Source: Chitinophagaceae bacterium
Lineage (GTDB): Bacteria; Bacteroidota; Bacteroidia; Chitinophagales; Chitinophagaceae
NCBI GenBank assembly: GCA_947458275.1
Contig: CANGYR010000013.1
Location: 1-64,000, forward strand
Reading direction: 5' to 3'
DNA: 64,000 bases
Positions within the stretch are counted from its first letter, which is position 1; every line of letters begins with the position of its first letter. Shown in pieces: positions 19,037 through 27,349 of this stretch. A program made the translations under genes and the position numbers. A model generated the notes under the pieces. It was not told where the DNA came from. It did no database searches and saw only the letters and a program-made list of their open reading frames with translations.

Positions 19037-20011
19037 ATGAAACTAAAAATTACCATTGCTTTATCATTATTATTTCACCTTAATTCAAAAGCGCAGGATC
19101 CTCGTATAACTCAGTATGAAAGCATTCCTCTCCTGATTAGTCCGGCCAATACCGGTAATTTTGAGGGCGACCTTCGAGCTACATCTTCATTCAGTAGATT
19201 ATCAGCAAATAATCTGCACAATTATTTTACCAACATAGGTTTAGAATACAAAATTGGCGATTCAAAATCTACAGCGATTGGCATATCTTATTCTCGTAGT
19301 GGATCAAATGAATTTTCAATGTCCGGCGATTATTTTGGTTTGTCTGCTTCAACTTTTTTTCATTTAGATGAAAATAAAAAAAGTATGCTGCGTTTAGGTA
19401 TACAAGCTAGCTATATTTCAGGTTCATATCAAGTATCAAAAGATAAATACAATAATTGGTTAGACGTAAATTCTTTTATTTATACCAACAACACCAATCC
19501 AACTCAAGATATTTTAAAAAACAACTATCTTAATTTCGCTTTGGGTTTTGGATATAAATATGAAAACGACAATATCAGATTTGAATCTAATTTAGGTGCA
19601 TACAACGTATTAAATCCAAAATATGATATAAATAAAGAAAACGAAACAAAACTTAGAATCCGCTATTCATTTAGCAACTCATTTAGGTATGCATTCAACC
19701 AGCTAAATGCCATCAAATTTTCTCAAACATCTTGGCAAGAAGGATTATATTTAAATCAATCACCTAATCCTACAAATTTACCATTAGATTCATTGAGAAT
19801 AAGTGAATCTATTTTCGGTTTAAATTGGGAAAGAAGCGGTAAAACTCCCTATTCTTTAGGTGTATACTCTCGTTCGTTTAAATCTGCTTCATTAATTGCA
19901 GGAGTTAGTTTTTCTAAAAATTTAACTGCACGGATCAGTTATGAATTACCATTAAATGAAAAATACTATAATGTTTCTCAATTTGGGATTTCATTGATTG
20001 CTATAAAATAA
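19037..20011 (+). CDS. PorP/SprF family type IX secretion membrane protein
   Basis: A 324-residue outer-membrane protein of the PorP/SprF family, used by the type IX secretion and gliding systems of Bacteroidota. A signal peptide (MKLKITIALSLLFHLNSKAQ) is followed by the family start QDPRITQYESIPLLISPANTG and LRATSSFSRLS. Then come beta-strand repeats such as TNIGLEYKIGDSKSTAIGISYSRSG and the terminal QFGISLIAIK. Many SprF-like proteins work with a partner that is secreted and anchored; no such partner is next to it. It sits 151 bases after the polysaccharide operon and ends at a strong terminator, so it is probably separate. Confidence 0.85.
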   Translation: MKLKITIALSLLFHLNSKAQDPRITQYESIPLLISPANTGNFEGDLRATSSFSRLSANNLHNYFTNIGLEYKIGDSKSTAIGISYSRSGSNEFSMSGDYFGLSASTFFHLDENKKSMLRLGIQASYISGSYQVSKDKYNNWLDVNSFIYTNNTNPTQDILKNNYLNFALGFGYKYENDNIRFESNLGAYNVLNPKYDINKENETKLRIRYSFSNSFRYAFNQLNAIKFSQTSWQEGLYLNQSPNPTNLPLDSLRISESIFGLNWERSGKTPYSLGVYSRSFKSASLIAGVSFSKNLTARISYELPLNEKYYNVSQFGISLIAIK

Positions 20012-20026
20012 TTAAGTATTTTACAG

Positions 20027-20067
20027 ATAGAAAGGGGTTCAATTCATAAAATTGAACCCCTTTCTAT
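20027..20067 (+). terminator. Strong hairpin terminator after the PorP/SprF gene
   Basis: Perfect 18-bp stem (20027-20044 with 20050-20067) around a 5-base loop, containing AGGGG-type GC pairs. It lies 15 bases after the PorP/SprF stop and 72 bases beyond the stop of the convergent recF, so it can end transcription from both sides. There is no long T-tract on the plus strand (ctatttaatc). Confidence 0.8.
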
Positions 20068-20139
20068 TTAATCATATTCTAAACTTAAAAAAGATTGAAA
20101 AAAAGTTGAGTAATGTTTCAATCGAAACTCTATCCAGTA

Positions 20140-21225
20140 TTATTCCAATTCCAGAATTTCTCCATCTATATTCAATTCCGCAAATGACCTACTCAATCTT
20201 TCCCTGTGTGTGTCTGTTATAAAGACCTGACCGCTGTTCTCTTTACACACCCAATGCAGCAGATTGTTCATTCTTTGGCTATCCAGTTTTTCAAATACAT
20301 CATCGAGCAGTAGCAGGGGAGGGAATCCTTTTTTAATTTTAATCATTTCATATTCAGCCAGTTTTAATGCAAATAATAAACTTTTTCGCTGGCCTTGTGA
20401 AGCCGTATTCTTAAAAGTTTGCTCTCCAAGCATTAATTTCAAATCATCTTTGTGAATTCCGCCGTTTGTTCTTTGTAAAATGCGGTCTTTTTGTCTGTTT
20501 TTTTTCAGTAAAATTTCAAATGATTCAGTTGTAAGATTGCTTTCGTAATAGATACGAACGTCTTCATCCGCAGATGCTATCTGAGTATAAAACTGACCAA
20601 TCAGCGGCAAAAGTTTTTCGCAAAATTCATTTCGTTTTTGAAAAATATAATTACCGGGAACTAGCAGCTGGTTATCAATTATTTCCAGTAAGGCATCATC
20701 GTGTGAACCTTTTTCAGCTTCGTTTTTAAGCAGACTGTTTCTTTGCTGTAAAACTTTATTGTAAGTAATTAATTGGCTCAGGTATTCTGCATCCAGCTGA
20801 CACAAAATGGTATCGAGGTATTTTCTTCTCATTTCACTGCTGCCGGTAATAATATCCACATCATCCGGCGCTACCATCACCGCCGGAAACTGCCCGATAT
20901 GTTTTGACAGCTTGTCGTAAAGCACTTCATTTACATAAAACTCTTTTTTTGCCTGGCCTCTGTGAATGCACACAACTTTCTGTTCGTTTTCCCGATTAAT
21001 GAAATCAGCTTCAAGTCTGAATCCTGATTTATTAAATCCAATATTCAAAGCATCGGAAACAGTGAAATAACTTTTAGTAAAACAACAATAGTAAATAGCA
21101 TCCAGCAGATTCGTTTTACCTACGCCATTCAAACCGCATATTCCTATCACAGAATGATTGAATGAAAATGAAGTGATTTCATAATTCTTAAAGTGAGTGA
21201 TGATGATTTTGCGAATTGACAGCAT
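20140..21225 (-). CDS. recF: DNA replication and repair protein RecF
   Basis: A 361-residue RecF, an SMC-like ATPase that loads RecA at gaps with RecO and RecR. Walker A is GICGLNGVGKTNLLDAIYY (about 28-46), the ABC-type signature is ASQGQRKSLLFALKLAE, and Walker B is LLLLDDVFEKLD. The conserved PAVMVAPDDVDIITGSSEMRRKYLD stretch is a family hallmark. It sits convergent with the PorP/SprF gene and divergent from the E1 alpha gene. No dnaA or dnaN is nearby, and DUF721, which is often next to recF in the phylum, is about 13 kb away. Confidence 0.95.
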   Translation of the reverse strand: MLSIRKIIITHFKNYEITSFSFNHSVIGICGLNGVGKTNLLDAIYYCCFTKSYFTVSDALNIGFNKSGFRLEADFINRENEQKVVCIHRGQAKKEFYVNEVLYDKLSKHIGQFPAVMVAPDDVDIITGSSEMRRKYLDTILCQLDAEYLSQLITYNKVLQQRNSLLKNEAEKGSHDDALLEIIDNQLLVPGNYIFQKRNEFCEKLLPLIGQFYTQIASADEDVRIYYESNLTTESFEILLKKNRQKDRILQRTNGGIHKDDLKLMLGEQTFKNTASQGQRKSLLFALKLAEYEMIKIKKGFPPLLLLDDVFEKLDSQRMNNLLHWVCKENSGQVFITDTHRERLSRSFAELNIDGEILELE

Positions 21226-21370
21226 GCAAAATGCAAGATACGATTCGGTTCAGGTATTTTTAATTTGCTGAAAAATATATCAATAATCTAATTATGATAA
21301 TATATTATATATTGCCATTTTAGCGTAATATTTATATGTATTTGAAAAAAAATCTTTGCATTTTCTGTTG

Positions 21371-21378
21371 TATATTTG
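21371..21378 (+). promoter_or_regulatory. Putative -7 box for pdhA
   Basis: TATATTTG, an exact TAnnTTTG match, 20 bases before the TTG start of the E1 alpha gene. No TTTG lies at the usual 19-20 base spacing upstream (the nearest are 12 and 26 bases away), so only the -7 element is supported. Confidence 0.35.
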
Positions 21379-21398
21379 CAAACTAAAAATCAAGCAAA

Positions 21399-22391
21399 TT
21401 GGCAACAAAATTTTCAAAAGAAACCTATTTATACTGGTACGAGCTCATGTTGCTCCTGCGACGTTTTGAGGAGAAAACAGGTCAGCTTTACGGAATGCAA
21501 AAAATTCGTGGATTTTGTCACCTTTACATCGGTCAGGAAGCAGTAGCCGCCGGTTGTATGACAGCTACCAATCCCGATGATAAATTTATCACTGCTTATC
21601 GTGATCACGCTTTGGCTATTGCTAAAGGAATTTCTGCAAAAAGCTGTATGGCTGAGCTTTATGGAAAAGCTACCGGTTGCAGCAAGGGAAAAGGAGGAAG
21701 TATGCACTTCTTTGGAGTGAAAGAAAACTTTTTTGGCGGACACGGGATTGTTGGCGCTCAGATAGGTACCGGTGCAGGATTGGCTTTTGCTGAAAGATAC
21801 CGTGGTACCAACAATGTGGTACTTTGTTTCTTCGGAGATGGTGCTGCTCGTCAGGGAATGTTACACGAAACATTCAACATGGCAATGCTTTGGAATTTGC
21901 CGGTTGTGTTCATTTGTGAGAACAATAATTATGCAATGGGTACGTCTGTAGCAAGAACAAGTAAAACCCTGGATATTTTCAAAATGGGCGATGCATATGA
22001 AATGCCTGCAGATGCAATTGACGGTATGAGTCCTGAAGCAGTTCATGACGGAGTATTAAGAGCTGTAAACAGAGCTCGTGAGAAAAGCGGACCTACTTTG
22101 CTGGAAATCAAAACATATCGCTATAAAGGTCATAGCATGAGTGATCCTCAGAAATACAGAACAAAAGAAGAGCTGGAAGAATACAAGCAAAAGGATCCTA
22201 TTGAGCATGTTTTAAAAGTGTTGAAAGAAACTTATAATGTTCCCGAAGCAGATATTGATGTAATTATCAGCAGAGTGAATAAGGAAGTGGAAGAATCAGT
22301 AACATTTGCGGAAGAAAGTCCATGGCCGGATGATAGTGAATTACTAAAAGATGTTTACGTACAGGAAGATTATCCGTTTATCGTTGACTGA
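21399..22391 (+). CDS. pdhA: Pyruvate dehydrogenase E1 component, alpha subunit
   Basis: A 330-residue E1 alpha subunit. The thiamine-diphosphate motif runs from FFGDGAARQGMLHE to VFICENNNYAMGTS (GDG...NN, about residues 147-185). Other marks are LRRFEEKTGQLYG, YIGQEAVAAG, YRDHALAIAKG and GSMHFFGVKENFFGGHGIVGAQ. The phosphorylation-loop-like YRYKGHSMSDPQKYRT also fits. The start is a TTG; its context and the conserved MATKFSKETYLYWYELM-type N-terminus of relatives support it over a downstream Met. Its partner pdhB is at 3375-4358. The next gene (TPR protein) follows after 36 bases. Confidence 0.93.
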   Translation: MATKFSKETYLYWYELMLLLRRFEEKTGQLYGMQKIRGFCHLYIGQEAVAAGCMTATNPDDKFITAYRDHALAIAKGISAKSCMAELYGKATGCSKGKGGSMHFFGVKENFFGGHGIVGAQIGTGAGLAFAERYRGTNNVVLCFFGDGAARQGMLHETFNMAMLWNLPVVFICENNNYAMGTSVARTSKTLDIFKMGDAYEMPADAIDGMSPEAVHDGVLRAVNRAREKSGPTLLEIKTYRYKGHSMSDPQKYRTKEELEEYKQKDPIEHVLKVLKETYNVPEADIDVIISRVNKEVEESVTFAEESPWPDDSELLKDVYVQEDYPFIVD

Positions 22392-22427
22392 TAACTCCCG
22401 AAATTTATACAACCAAAATAAATAATA

Positions 22428-23165
22428 ATGTCAGAAAATAAAGAAGAAGTTGTTGTTAAAACCACACAATCTGAATCAGGCGATGTATTGGAAAAAGCGA
22501 AAGGGTTTTGGTCAAAATACAGCAAAAAAATTACTTATGCCGGTACAATTGTAATAGTTGTTCTCGGTGGATGGATTGCCTACCAGAAATTTGTTAAGGA
22601 GCCAAAAGAAGAAAAAGCGAATGAAACTATTTTCCTCGCCGAAACACTTTTCAGCAAACTTGCTTCTACTTCTTTCGGGAAAGATTCTGTGAACATTGTC
22701 TTAAACGGGGGAGAGCTCGACGGAGTTAAAATCACCGGTTTATTGAAAGTCATCAATAATTATGACGGTACAGCGGCAGCTAATCGTGCCCGCTATATGA
22801 CCGGCGCTACTTATCTGCATGTAAAAGAATTTGATAAGGCCATCAAATATTTAAAAGATTTTAAAGGAAATGGTGCCGACCAGATTCAAAGCAAGGCTTA
22901 TGTTTTGCTTGGACATGCTTATGCTGAGAAAAAACAAACTTCAGACGCTTTGAACTACTATAAAAAAGCTGCAGAGGTTAACGAAAAAGATCAGTCTGTT
23001 TCTCCCGACGCATTAATGCTTGCCGCAGGATATGCAGAATATACCGGCAAAAATGAAGAAGCCGTTTCCCTTTATAAAAAAATCAAGGAGAAATATCCAA
23101 CGTACTCTGCAGTAAACAGCGGTGAACTGGATAAAATTCTTGCCCGTCTGGGAGTATTGGAATAA
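22428..23165 (+). CDS. TPR membrane protein, YfgM-like
   Basis: A 245-residue protein with one N-terminal membrane helix (ITYAGTIVIVVLGGWIAYQKFV, about 36-57) after a charged cytoplasmic start. The rest contains tetratricopeptide-type repeats, for example AKYLKDFKGNGADQIQSKAYVLLGHAYAEKKQTSDALNYYKKAAE (split here by the reader into two repeats). This layout matches the TPR_21/YfgM family, which in E. coli binds the SecYEG translocon and chaperones. That function is extrapolated. It lies 36 bases after pdhA and 30 bases before the ribH start, the usual Bacteroidota order TPR-ribH. Confidence 0.78.
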   Translation: MSENKEEVVVKTTQSESGDVLEKAKGFWSKYSKKITYAGTIVIVVLGGWIAYQKFVKEPKEEKANETIFLAETLFSKLASTSFGKDSVNIVLNGGELDGVKITGLLKVINNYDGTAAANRARYMTGATYLHVKEFDKAIKYLKDFKGNGADQIQSKAYVLLGHAYAEKKQTSDALNYYKKAAEVNEKDQSVSPDALMLAAGYAEYTGKNEEAVSLYKKIKEKYPTYSAVNSGELDKILARLGVLE

Positions 23166-23195
23166 TCAATATGATTGAACAAAGCACATAATTTT

Positions 23196-23696
23196 ATGTC
23201 TTCATTTTCACCTAATTTGAATCATGACGCAGGCATCCGGTTTCCCAAGGATGCCTGTGTTGTTATTGTACGTACGGAATGGAATGCTGCGATTATAGAT
23301 ATACTTGAGTCAGGTTGTACAACCGTATTAAAACAAAATGGAGTTTCCTATAAGATTATTCATGTTCCTGGAGCCTTTGAGATAGGATTTGCCATAAAAC
23401 AATACTGGGAAAAGAACAAAGAAAATCCTACAGAAAAACCTGCAGCATTTATTGCTTTAGGTTGCGTATTGCGTGGCGATACGCCTCATTTTGATTTTGT
23501 ATGCAAGGCGGTTACGGATAATATTGCGCAGTTGAACATAACCTTACCTGTGCCATCTATTTTTGGTGTGCTTACAGTAGACAATCAGCAACAGGCAGAT
23601 GACAGAACAACCGGCAAGCATGGAAACAAAGGAGCAGAAGCGGCCGTCACTGCATTAAAGATGATTTCATTTAATTTAAACCTGGATAAAAAGTAA
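23196..23696 (+). CDS. ribH: 6,7-dimethyl-8-ribityllumazine synthase
   Basis: A 166-residue lumazine synthase, the penultimate enzyme of riboflavin synthesis. It condenses 5-amino-6-ribitylaminouracil with 3,4-dihydroxy-2-butanone phosphate and forms icosahedral or pentameric shells. Motifs: VVIVRTEWNAAI, HVPGAFEIGFAIKQ, AFIALGCVLRGDTPHFDFVCKAV (with the catalytic His) and PSIFGVLTVDNQQQADDR. I chose the ATG at 23196; an upstream TTG at 23175 would add seven residues, but the family begins near the ATG. It sits between the TPR gene and the Fe-S oxidoreductase gene. Confidence 0.95.
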   Translation: MSSFSPNLNHDAGIRFPKDACVVIVRTEWNAAIIDILESGCTTVLKQNGVSYKIIHVPGAFEIGFAIKQYWEKNKENPTEKPAAFIALGCVLRGDTPHFDFVCKAVTDNIAQLNITLPVPSIFGVLTVDNQQQADDRTTGKHGNKGAEAAVTALKMISFNLNLDKK

Positions 23697-23707
23697 GTTC
23701 ATTTCTG

Positions 23708-24430
23708 ATGAAAGTTCAACTATTCATACCTTGTTTTATTGACCAGCTCTATCCTCAGACTGCATTCAATATGGATAAAGTATTGGAAAAAGCTTGTTGT
23801 GACGTTGAGTACAATGTTAACCAAACCTGTTGCGGTCAACCTGCATTCAATGCCGGCTTTTGGGATGATGCTAGAGATGTGGCTTCCAAATTTTTAAAAG
23901 ATTTTGATACAGTAGATTATGTGGTGGCCCCCAGTGCAAGTTGCGTGGGCTTTGTAAGGAATTATTATCCTAAATTATTCGAAAACAGTTCATCGCACAA
24001 TCAGGTTAAAAATCTGTCAGGTAGGATATATGAATTTTCTGAATTTCTTACTGAAATATTGAAGATAAAAAATTACGGAGCTGAACTCAACGGCAAGGCT
24101 ACCTATCACGACAGTTGTGCTGCTTTGCGTGAGTGTAAAATCAAACAAGGACCACGAGAATTATTGAGTCATGTAAAAGGACTCGAGCTGGTGGAGATGG
24201 AGGACAATGAGACCTGTTGTGGTTTCGGAGGAACCTTCTCCGTAAAATACGAAGCCATCTCCTCCGGAATGGCAGACCAAAAAATTCAACATGCACTGGC
24301 TACCGGTGCTGATTATATTATTTCCACAGACATGAGCTGCTTGATGCAACTAGATGGATACATTAAAAAGAAAGAACTGAAATTAAAGACGATGCACCTT
24401 GCGGATGTACTCGCGTCGGGATGGGGATAA
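23708..24430 (+). CDS. LldE/LutA-like (Fe-S)-binding oxidoreductase subunit
   Basis: A 240-residue protein of two CCG (cysteine-rich) domains, like LutA/LldE/GlcF C-terminal halves. The first domain has FIPCFIDQLYP and NQTCCGQPAFNAG; the second has YHDSCAALRECKIKQGP and METNETCCGFGG-type sequence (DNETCCGFGGTF). CCG cysteines bind a non-cubane Fe-S cluster in lactate or heterodisulfide oxidoreductases. In Bacillus, LutA works with LutB and LutC; no LutB or LutC gene is adjacent, so its electron partner is unknown. It starts 11 bases after ribH and ends 3 bases before a tandem repeat tract. Confidence 0.82.
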   Translation: MKVQLFIPCFIDQLYPQTAFNMDKVLEKACCDVEYNVNQTCCGQPAFNAGFWDDARDVASKFLKDFDTVDYVVAPSASCVGFVRNYYPKLFENSSSHNQVKNLSGRIYEFSEFLTEILKIKNYGAELNGKATYHDSCAALRECKIKQGPRELLSHVKGLELVEMEDNETCCGFGGTFSVKYEAISSGMADQKIQHALATGADYIISTDMSCLMQLDGYIKKKELKLKTMHLADVLASGWG

Positions 24431-24433
24431 CAA

Positions 24434-24469
24434 GTTGAAGAGGTTGAAGAGGTTGAAGAGGTTGAAGAG
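24434..24469. repeat. Tandem 9-bp repeat, four copies
   Basis: Four perfect copies of GTTGAAGAG, starting 3 bases after the stop codon of the Fe-S protein gene and ending at the next repeat element. The number of copies may vary between strains. Confidence 0.9.
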
Positions 24470-24660
24470 CCCCTTGTTGGTGTTATCACCAACAAGAAAT
24501 AAGTTAGTATAATTAATTTGCTGTTGGTGATAACATCAACAGCGGCGCAATCATCAAACCACTAAACCATCAAACGTTGTCCCCTTGTCGGTGTTATCAC
24601 CAACAAGAATTAAGATTGTATAGTTAATTTGCTGTTGGTGATAACACCGACAGCGTCGCA
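24470..24660. repeat. Tandem pair of double-hairpin intergenic elements
   Basis: Two copies of one element at a period of 111 bases (first CCCC at 24470, second at 24581). Each copy has a left hairpin (CTTGTTGGTG-TTAT-CACCAACAAG at 24473-24496; one mismatch in the copy at 24584-24607), a 24-base linker, and a right hairpin (CTGTTGGTG-ATAA-CATCAACAG at 24521-24542, and 24632-24653). The right hairpin core is the reverse complement of the left. This is the layout of REP/BIME-type elements. It fills most of the 273-base gap before the EVE gene; the remaining bases are AT-rich stretches rich in TTAAAC. Confidence 0.8.
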
Positions 24661-24703
24661 AACCACCTCAACCGTTAAACCTTTAAACTCTTAAACCTAA
24701 ACA

Positions 24704-25111
24704 ATGCATTGGCTAGTCAAATCCGAACCTTTCAAATACAGCTGGGAGCAATTTGTAAAGGACAAACAAACTTTCTGGGATGGCGTTCGTAATTATGGCG
24801 CAAGAAACAACCTCAAAGCAATGAAAAAAGGTGATGAAGTACTCTTTTATCACAGCAACGAAGGAGTGGAGATTGTTGGCATTGCTAAAGTCGTAAAAGA
24901 ATACTACCAGGATCCTACCACTGAAGATGAGGCCTGGGTGGTAGTGGATCTTAAGCCCGTTCGGAAATTGAAAAAATCCGTCACGCTGGCGCAGATTAAA
25001 GCCGAGAAAAGATTAGCAAATATGGATTTGGTGCGTCTTGGCAGACTTTCAGTTCAATCTGTAAAAGAAGAAGAGTGGAAGGTAGTGATGGAGCTTGCCG
25101 GAGAAAAATAA
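24704..25111 (+). CDS. EVE domain protein
   Basis: A 135-residue single-domain EVE protein (PUA-like fold), related to thymocyte nuclear protein 1. The N-terminal motif HWLVKSEPFKYSWEQFVKDKQTFWDGVRNYGARNNL, the middle MKKGDEVLFYHSNEGVEIVGIAKV and the later DPTTEDEAWVVVDLKPVRKL are the family core (quoted in pieces). EVE domains bind modified bases in DNA or RNA, and in bacteria are sometimes found fused to restriction enzymes. This stand-alone form is common in Bacteroidota and its role is not established. It sits 12 bases before the sirtuin gene on the same strand. Confidence 0.9.
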   Translation: MHWLVKSEPFKYSWEQFVKDKQTFWDGVRNYGARNNLKAMKKGDEVLFYHSNEGVEIVGIAKVVKEYYQDPTTEDEAWVVVDLKPVRKLKKSVTLAQIKAEKRLANMDLVRLGRLSVQSVKEEEWKVVMELAGEK

Positions 25112-25123
25112 TTTACGATTCAA

Positions 25124-25822
25124 ATGAACAGTATCAAAAAACATATCGTTGTTCTTACCGGAGCAGGAATATCTGCTGAAAGCGGATTGAAGACTTTCAG
25201 GGATGAGGACGGACTTTGGAATGGATATGATGTGTACGAAGTGGCCACACCTCGTGCTTTTCATAAGAATCCTGCATTGGTGCTGGAGTTTTACAACATG
25301 CGGAGAAGGGATGTTGCAGCTGCCAAACCCAATGCGGCACATATTGCGCTTGCTGAGCTCGAAAATCATTATAAGGTAACTATAGTTACTCAAAACATAG
25401 ATGACTTACATGAGCGTGCCGGCTCCAGAAACATTTTACACCTTCATGGAGAAATATTTAAAATGCGGAGTGTGGAGAATGAAACTTTAATTACAGAAAT
25501 TAAAGGTGATATAAAATTAGGGGACCTTGCATCGGATGGTGCTCAGCAAAGACCTCACATAGTTTGGTTTGAAGAACCGGTCCCGCTGATTGAAGATGCA
25601 GGCGCCATCATGACTACCGCCGATTTTTTCATTCTCATTGGTACTTCCTTACAGGTTTATCCTGCGGCAGGTCTCATCCATTATTTACCTGAAGGAATAC
25701 CCAAATACATCATTGATAAAAAAATTCCTCCTATGGGGAACTTCCCCAACCTTCATCTCATTGAGAAACCTGCAACTGAAGGAATGTTAGAATTAATGAA
25801 GATTTTATTGGCTGACAGTTAA
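25124..25822 (+). CDS. cobB: NAD-dependent protein deacylase, sirtuin family
   Basis: A 232-residue sirtuin. It removes acyl groups from protein lysines with NAD. The NAD-binding motif GAGISAESGLKTFRD (residues 13-27), TQNIDDLHERAG (89-100) and the catalytic His108 (HLHGE) are present. Tyr57 and Arg60 in EFYNMRRR match the Y-x-x-R signature that lets CobB and SIRT5 bind succinyl-lysine, so a desuccinylase or demalonylase activity is likely (inference). The protein contains no cysteine at all, so the zinc-binding cysteines of most sirtuins are absent. Its last 4 bases overlap the convergent saccharopine dehydrogenase-like gene. Confidence 0.92.
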   Translation: MNSIKKHIVVLTGAGISAESGLKTFRDEDGLWNGYDVYEVATPRAFHKNPALVLEFYNMRRRDVAAAKPNAAHIALAELENHYKVTIVTQNIDDLHERAGSRNILHLHGEIFKMRSVENETLITEIKGDIKLGDLASDGAQQRPHIVWFEEPVPLIEDAGAIMTTADFFILIGTSLQVYPAAGLIHYLPEGIPKYIIDKKIPPMGNFPNLHLIEKPATEGMLELMKILLADS

Positions 25823-27114
25823 CTTTCACTTTCCAAAAAATGAATCCCGAATTTTTTCAGCTCCTCCATGACGGGCTCGTAAATTTCTTTGATAACAGGA
25901 ATATGTACTCCGCTTAATTTAATCTGTTCATTTAAAATCAGTTTGGCAGCAATCCCAAGCGGGAGTCCGACTGTTTTTGCCATTGCAGTTCTGATATGAT
26001 CATCTCCTGTAACGATTAATGAACTTTTAACTGTGTGAGATTGTCCATTCAGCAGATAATCAATTTCATGCAGCATTACAATCATGTCTTTATCACCGGG
26101 TTCCAATGCGATTTTTTCTTCCAGACAAAATTGCAATACATCTGCGGCGCTGCACATCCCTTTATTGATAAGTGTTTCATCATCATCAACCCCCAGATAT
26201 GTCAATTGCTTTGATTGAATGCTTTTTGTATCAAATTTGAATCTTTTAAAATGCTCCCGGAAGAAATCTCTGATTGTTTTGTCGTCAGTATCATAAAATA
26301 ATTGTTCGTCGGTTAGATGTAAATCAATAATCTGTTTCCATCCCTTCATAAACTCCGGATAACGAAGAGTAGTTCTGATAAAGGTTTCTGCATCCTGCAA
26401 TCCATAAAGCTCCGTATAAGACAAACTATTGCGGTTAGGGTAGTAGCTGAATTGTTTACTTCCTTCGTTTTCAAATGAAACCATTCGGTTGCAATCAAAA
26501 AGATGTTCGTATTTTTCTTCTACAATTTTATTTTCTTCTTTATAAACAGCGCCTGCTTTGCCTGCCAGAACAACGTTTCTGGGATTCCAGCTGATTTTGT
26601 ATCTCCAGGGATTGTTATCACTTTCCGGAGCCACAAGCCCGCCGCAATGACTTTTAAATGAAGTAATCTGTCCGCCTTTATTTTTTATATTATTAATCAA
26701 TGGCAAAGCACTCATATGGTCAATACCCGGATCCAGACCCATTTCACATAAAAAAACAATTCCTTTATCTACTGCTTGATTGTGTAAAGCTTTGATTGTA
26801 TCATCTGCATAAGAAGCGGTAAGCAGATTTTTTCCGAAAGCAAGACAGTCTTGGGCAACTAGAATATGCAGGGCAGGGGGGAGCATGGAAATTACAATAT
26901 CAGAAAACTCAATTAAAGATTGTCTTTGCTCATCATTTTTAATATCAAGCTCCACAGAGACAGAAAGCTCATGTTTTTTTGTTTTTTCTTCAATAAGATC
27001 TTTGTTGGTATCTGCTACAACAAGGTACCAGTCTTGCGTATCCGCTTCCTGCAATAAATAATCAATCAAAACAGTAGCAGATTTTCCAGCGCCAAGTAAA
27101 AGTATATTTTTCAA
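25819..27114 (-). CDS. Saccharopine dehydrogenase family protein
   Basis: A 431-residue NAD(P)-dependent enzyme of the saccharopine dehydrogenase (reductase) family. The N-terminal Rossmann motif is ILLLGAGKSATVLIDYLL, with the conserved VISMLPPALHILVAQDCL and LTASYADDTIKALHNQA, and then GLDPGIDHMSALPLI. The C-terminal domain includes HCGGLVAPESDNNPWRYKISW and a typical VVLAGKAGAVY motif. The likely reaction is reversible oxidation of saccharopine in lysine breakdown or synthesis, but homologues also act on other amino-acid adducts. No lysine genes are adjacent, so the exact role is open. A -7-like box (TAACTTTG, minus strand, 27166-27159) lies upstream. Confidence 0.85.
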   Translation of the reverse strand: MKNILLLGAGKSATVLIDYLLQEADTQDWYLVVADTNKDLIEEKTKKHELSVSVELDIKNDEQRQSLIEFSDIVISMLPPALHILVAQDCLAFGKNLLTASYADDTIKALHNQAVDKGIVFLCEMGLDPGIDHMSALPLINNIKNKGGQITSFKSHCGGLVAPESDNNPWRYKISWNPRNVVLAGKAGAVYKEENKIVEEKYEHLFDCNRMVSFENEGSKQFSYYPNRNSLSYTELYGLQDAETFIRTTLRYPEFMKGWKQIIDLHLTDEQLFYDTDDKTIRDFFREHFKRFKFDTKSIQSKQLTYLGVDDDETLINKGMCSAADVLQFCLEEKIALEPGDKDMIVMLHEIDYLLNGQSHTVKSSLIVTGDDHIRTAMAKTVGLPLGIAAKLILNEQIKLSGVHIPVIKEIYEPVMEELKKFGIHFLESES

Positions 27115-27325
27115 AAATTCAGGTTTTAAAGGAATTAAAATAAATCAAAAAATCAGGCCAAAGTTATGATAAATGATGGTGAAAGAAGGCTTCAAATAAG
27201 ATCGATTTTGGACATAAAAAACCTCATTTTAAAGTAAAAAATACTTGTCCACATTACCCCGATTTTTGTGCAAAAAACTAATCAAAAAACAACCCATTTA
27301 AAAGACCGATACGCTTGCTTTTCGA

Positions 27326-27333
27326 TATATTTG
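27326..27333 (+). promoter_or_regulatory. Putative -7 box for gyrA
   Basis: TATATTTG, an exact TAnnTTTG match, ending 16 bases before the gyrA ATG. A TTTG at the expected upstream position is missing, so the -33 part is not supported. Confidence 0.35.
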
Positions 27334-27349
27334 TAATCTTAATAATTAT

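Noticed and set aside
23175-23195. TTG at 23175 as the start of ribH
   Set aside because: The ATG at 23196 matches the usual N-terminus of lumazine synthase better; the extra seven residues have no family support.
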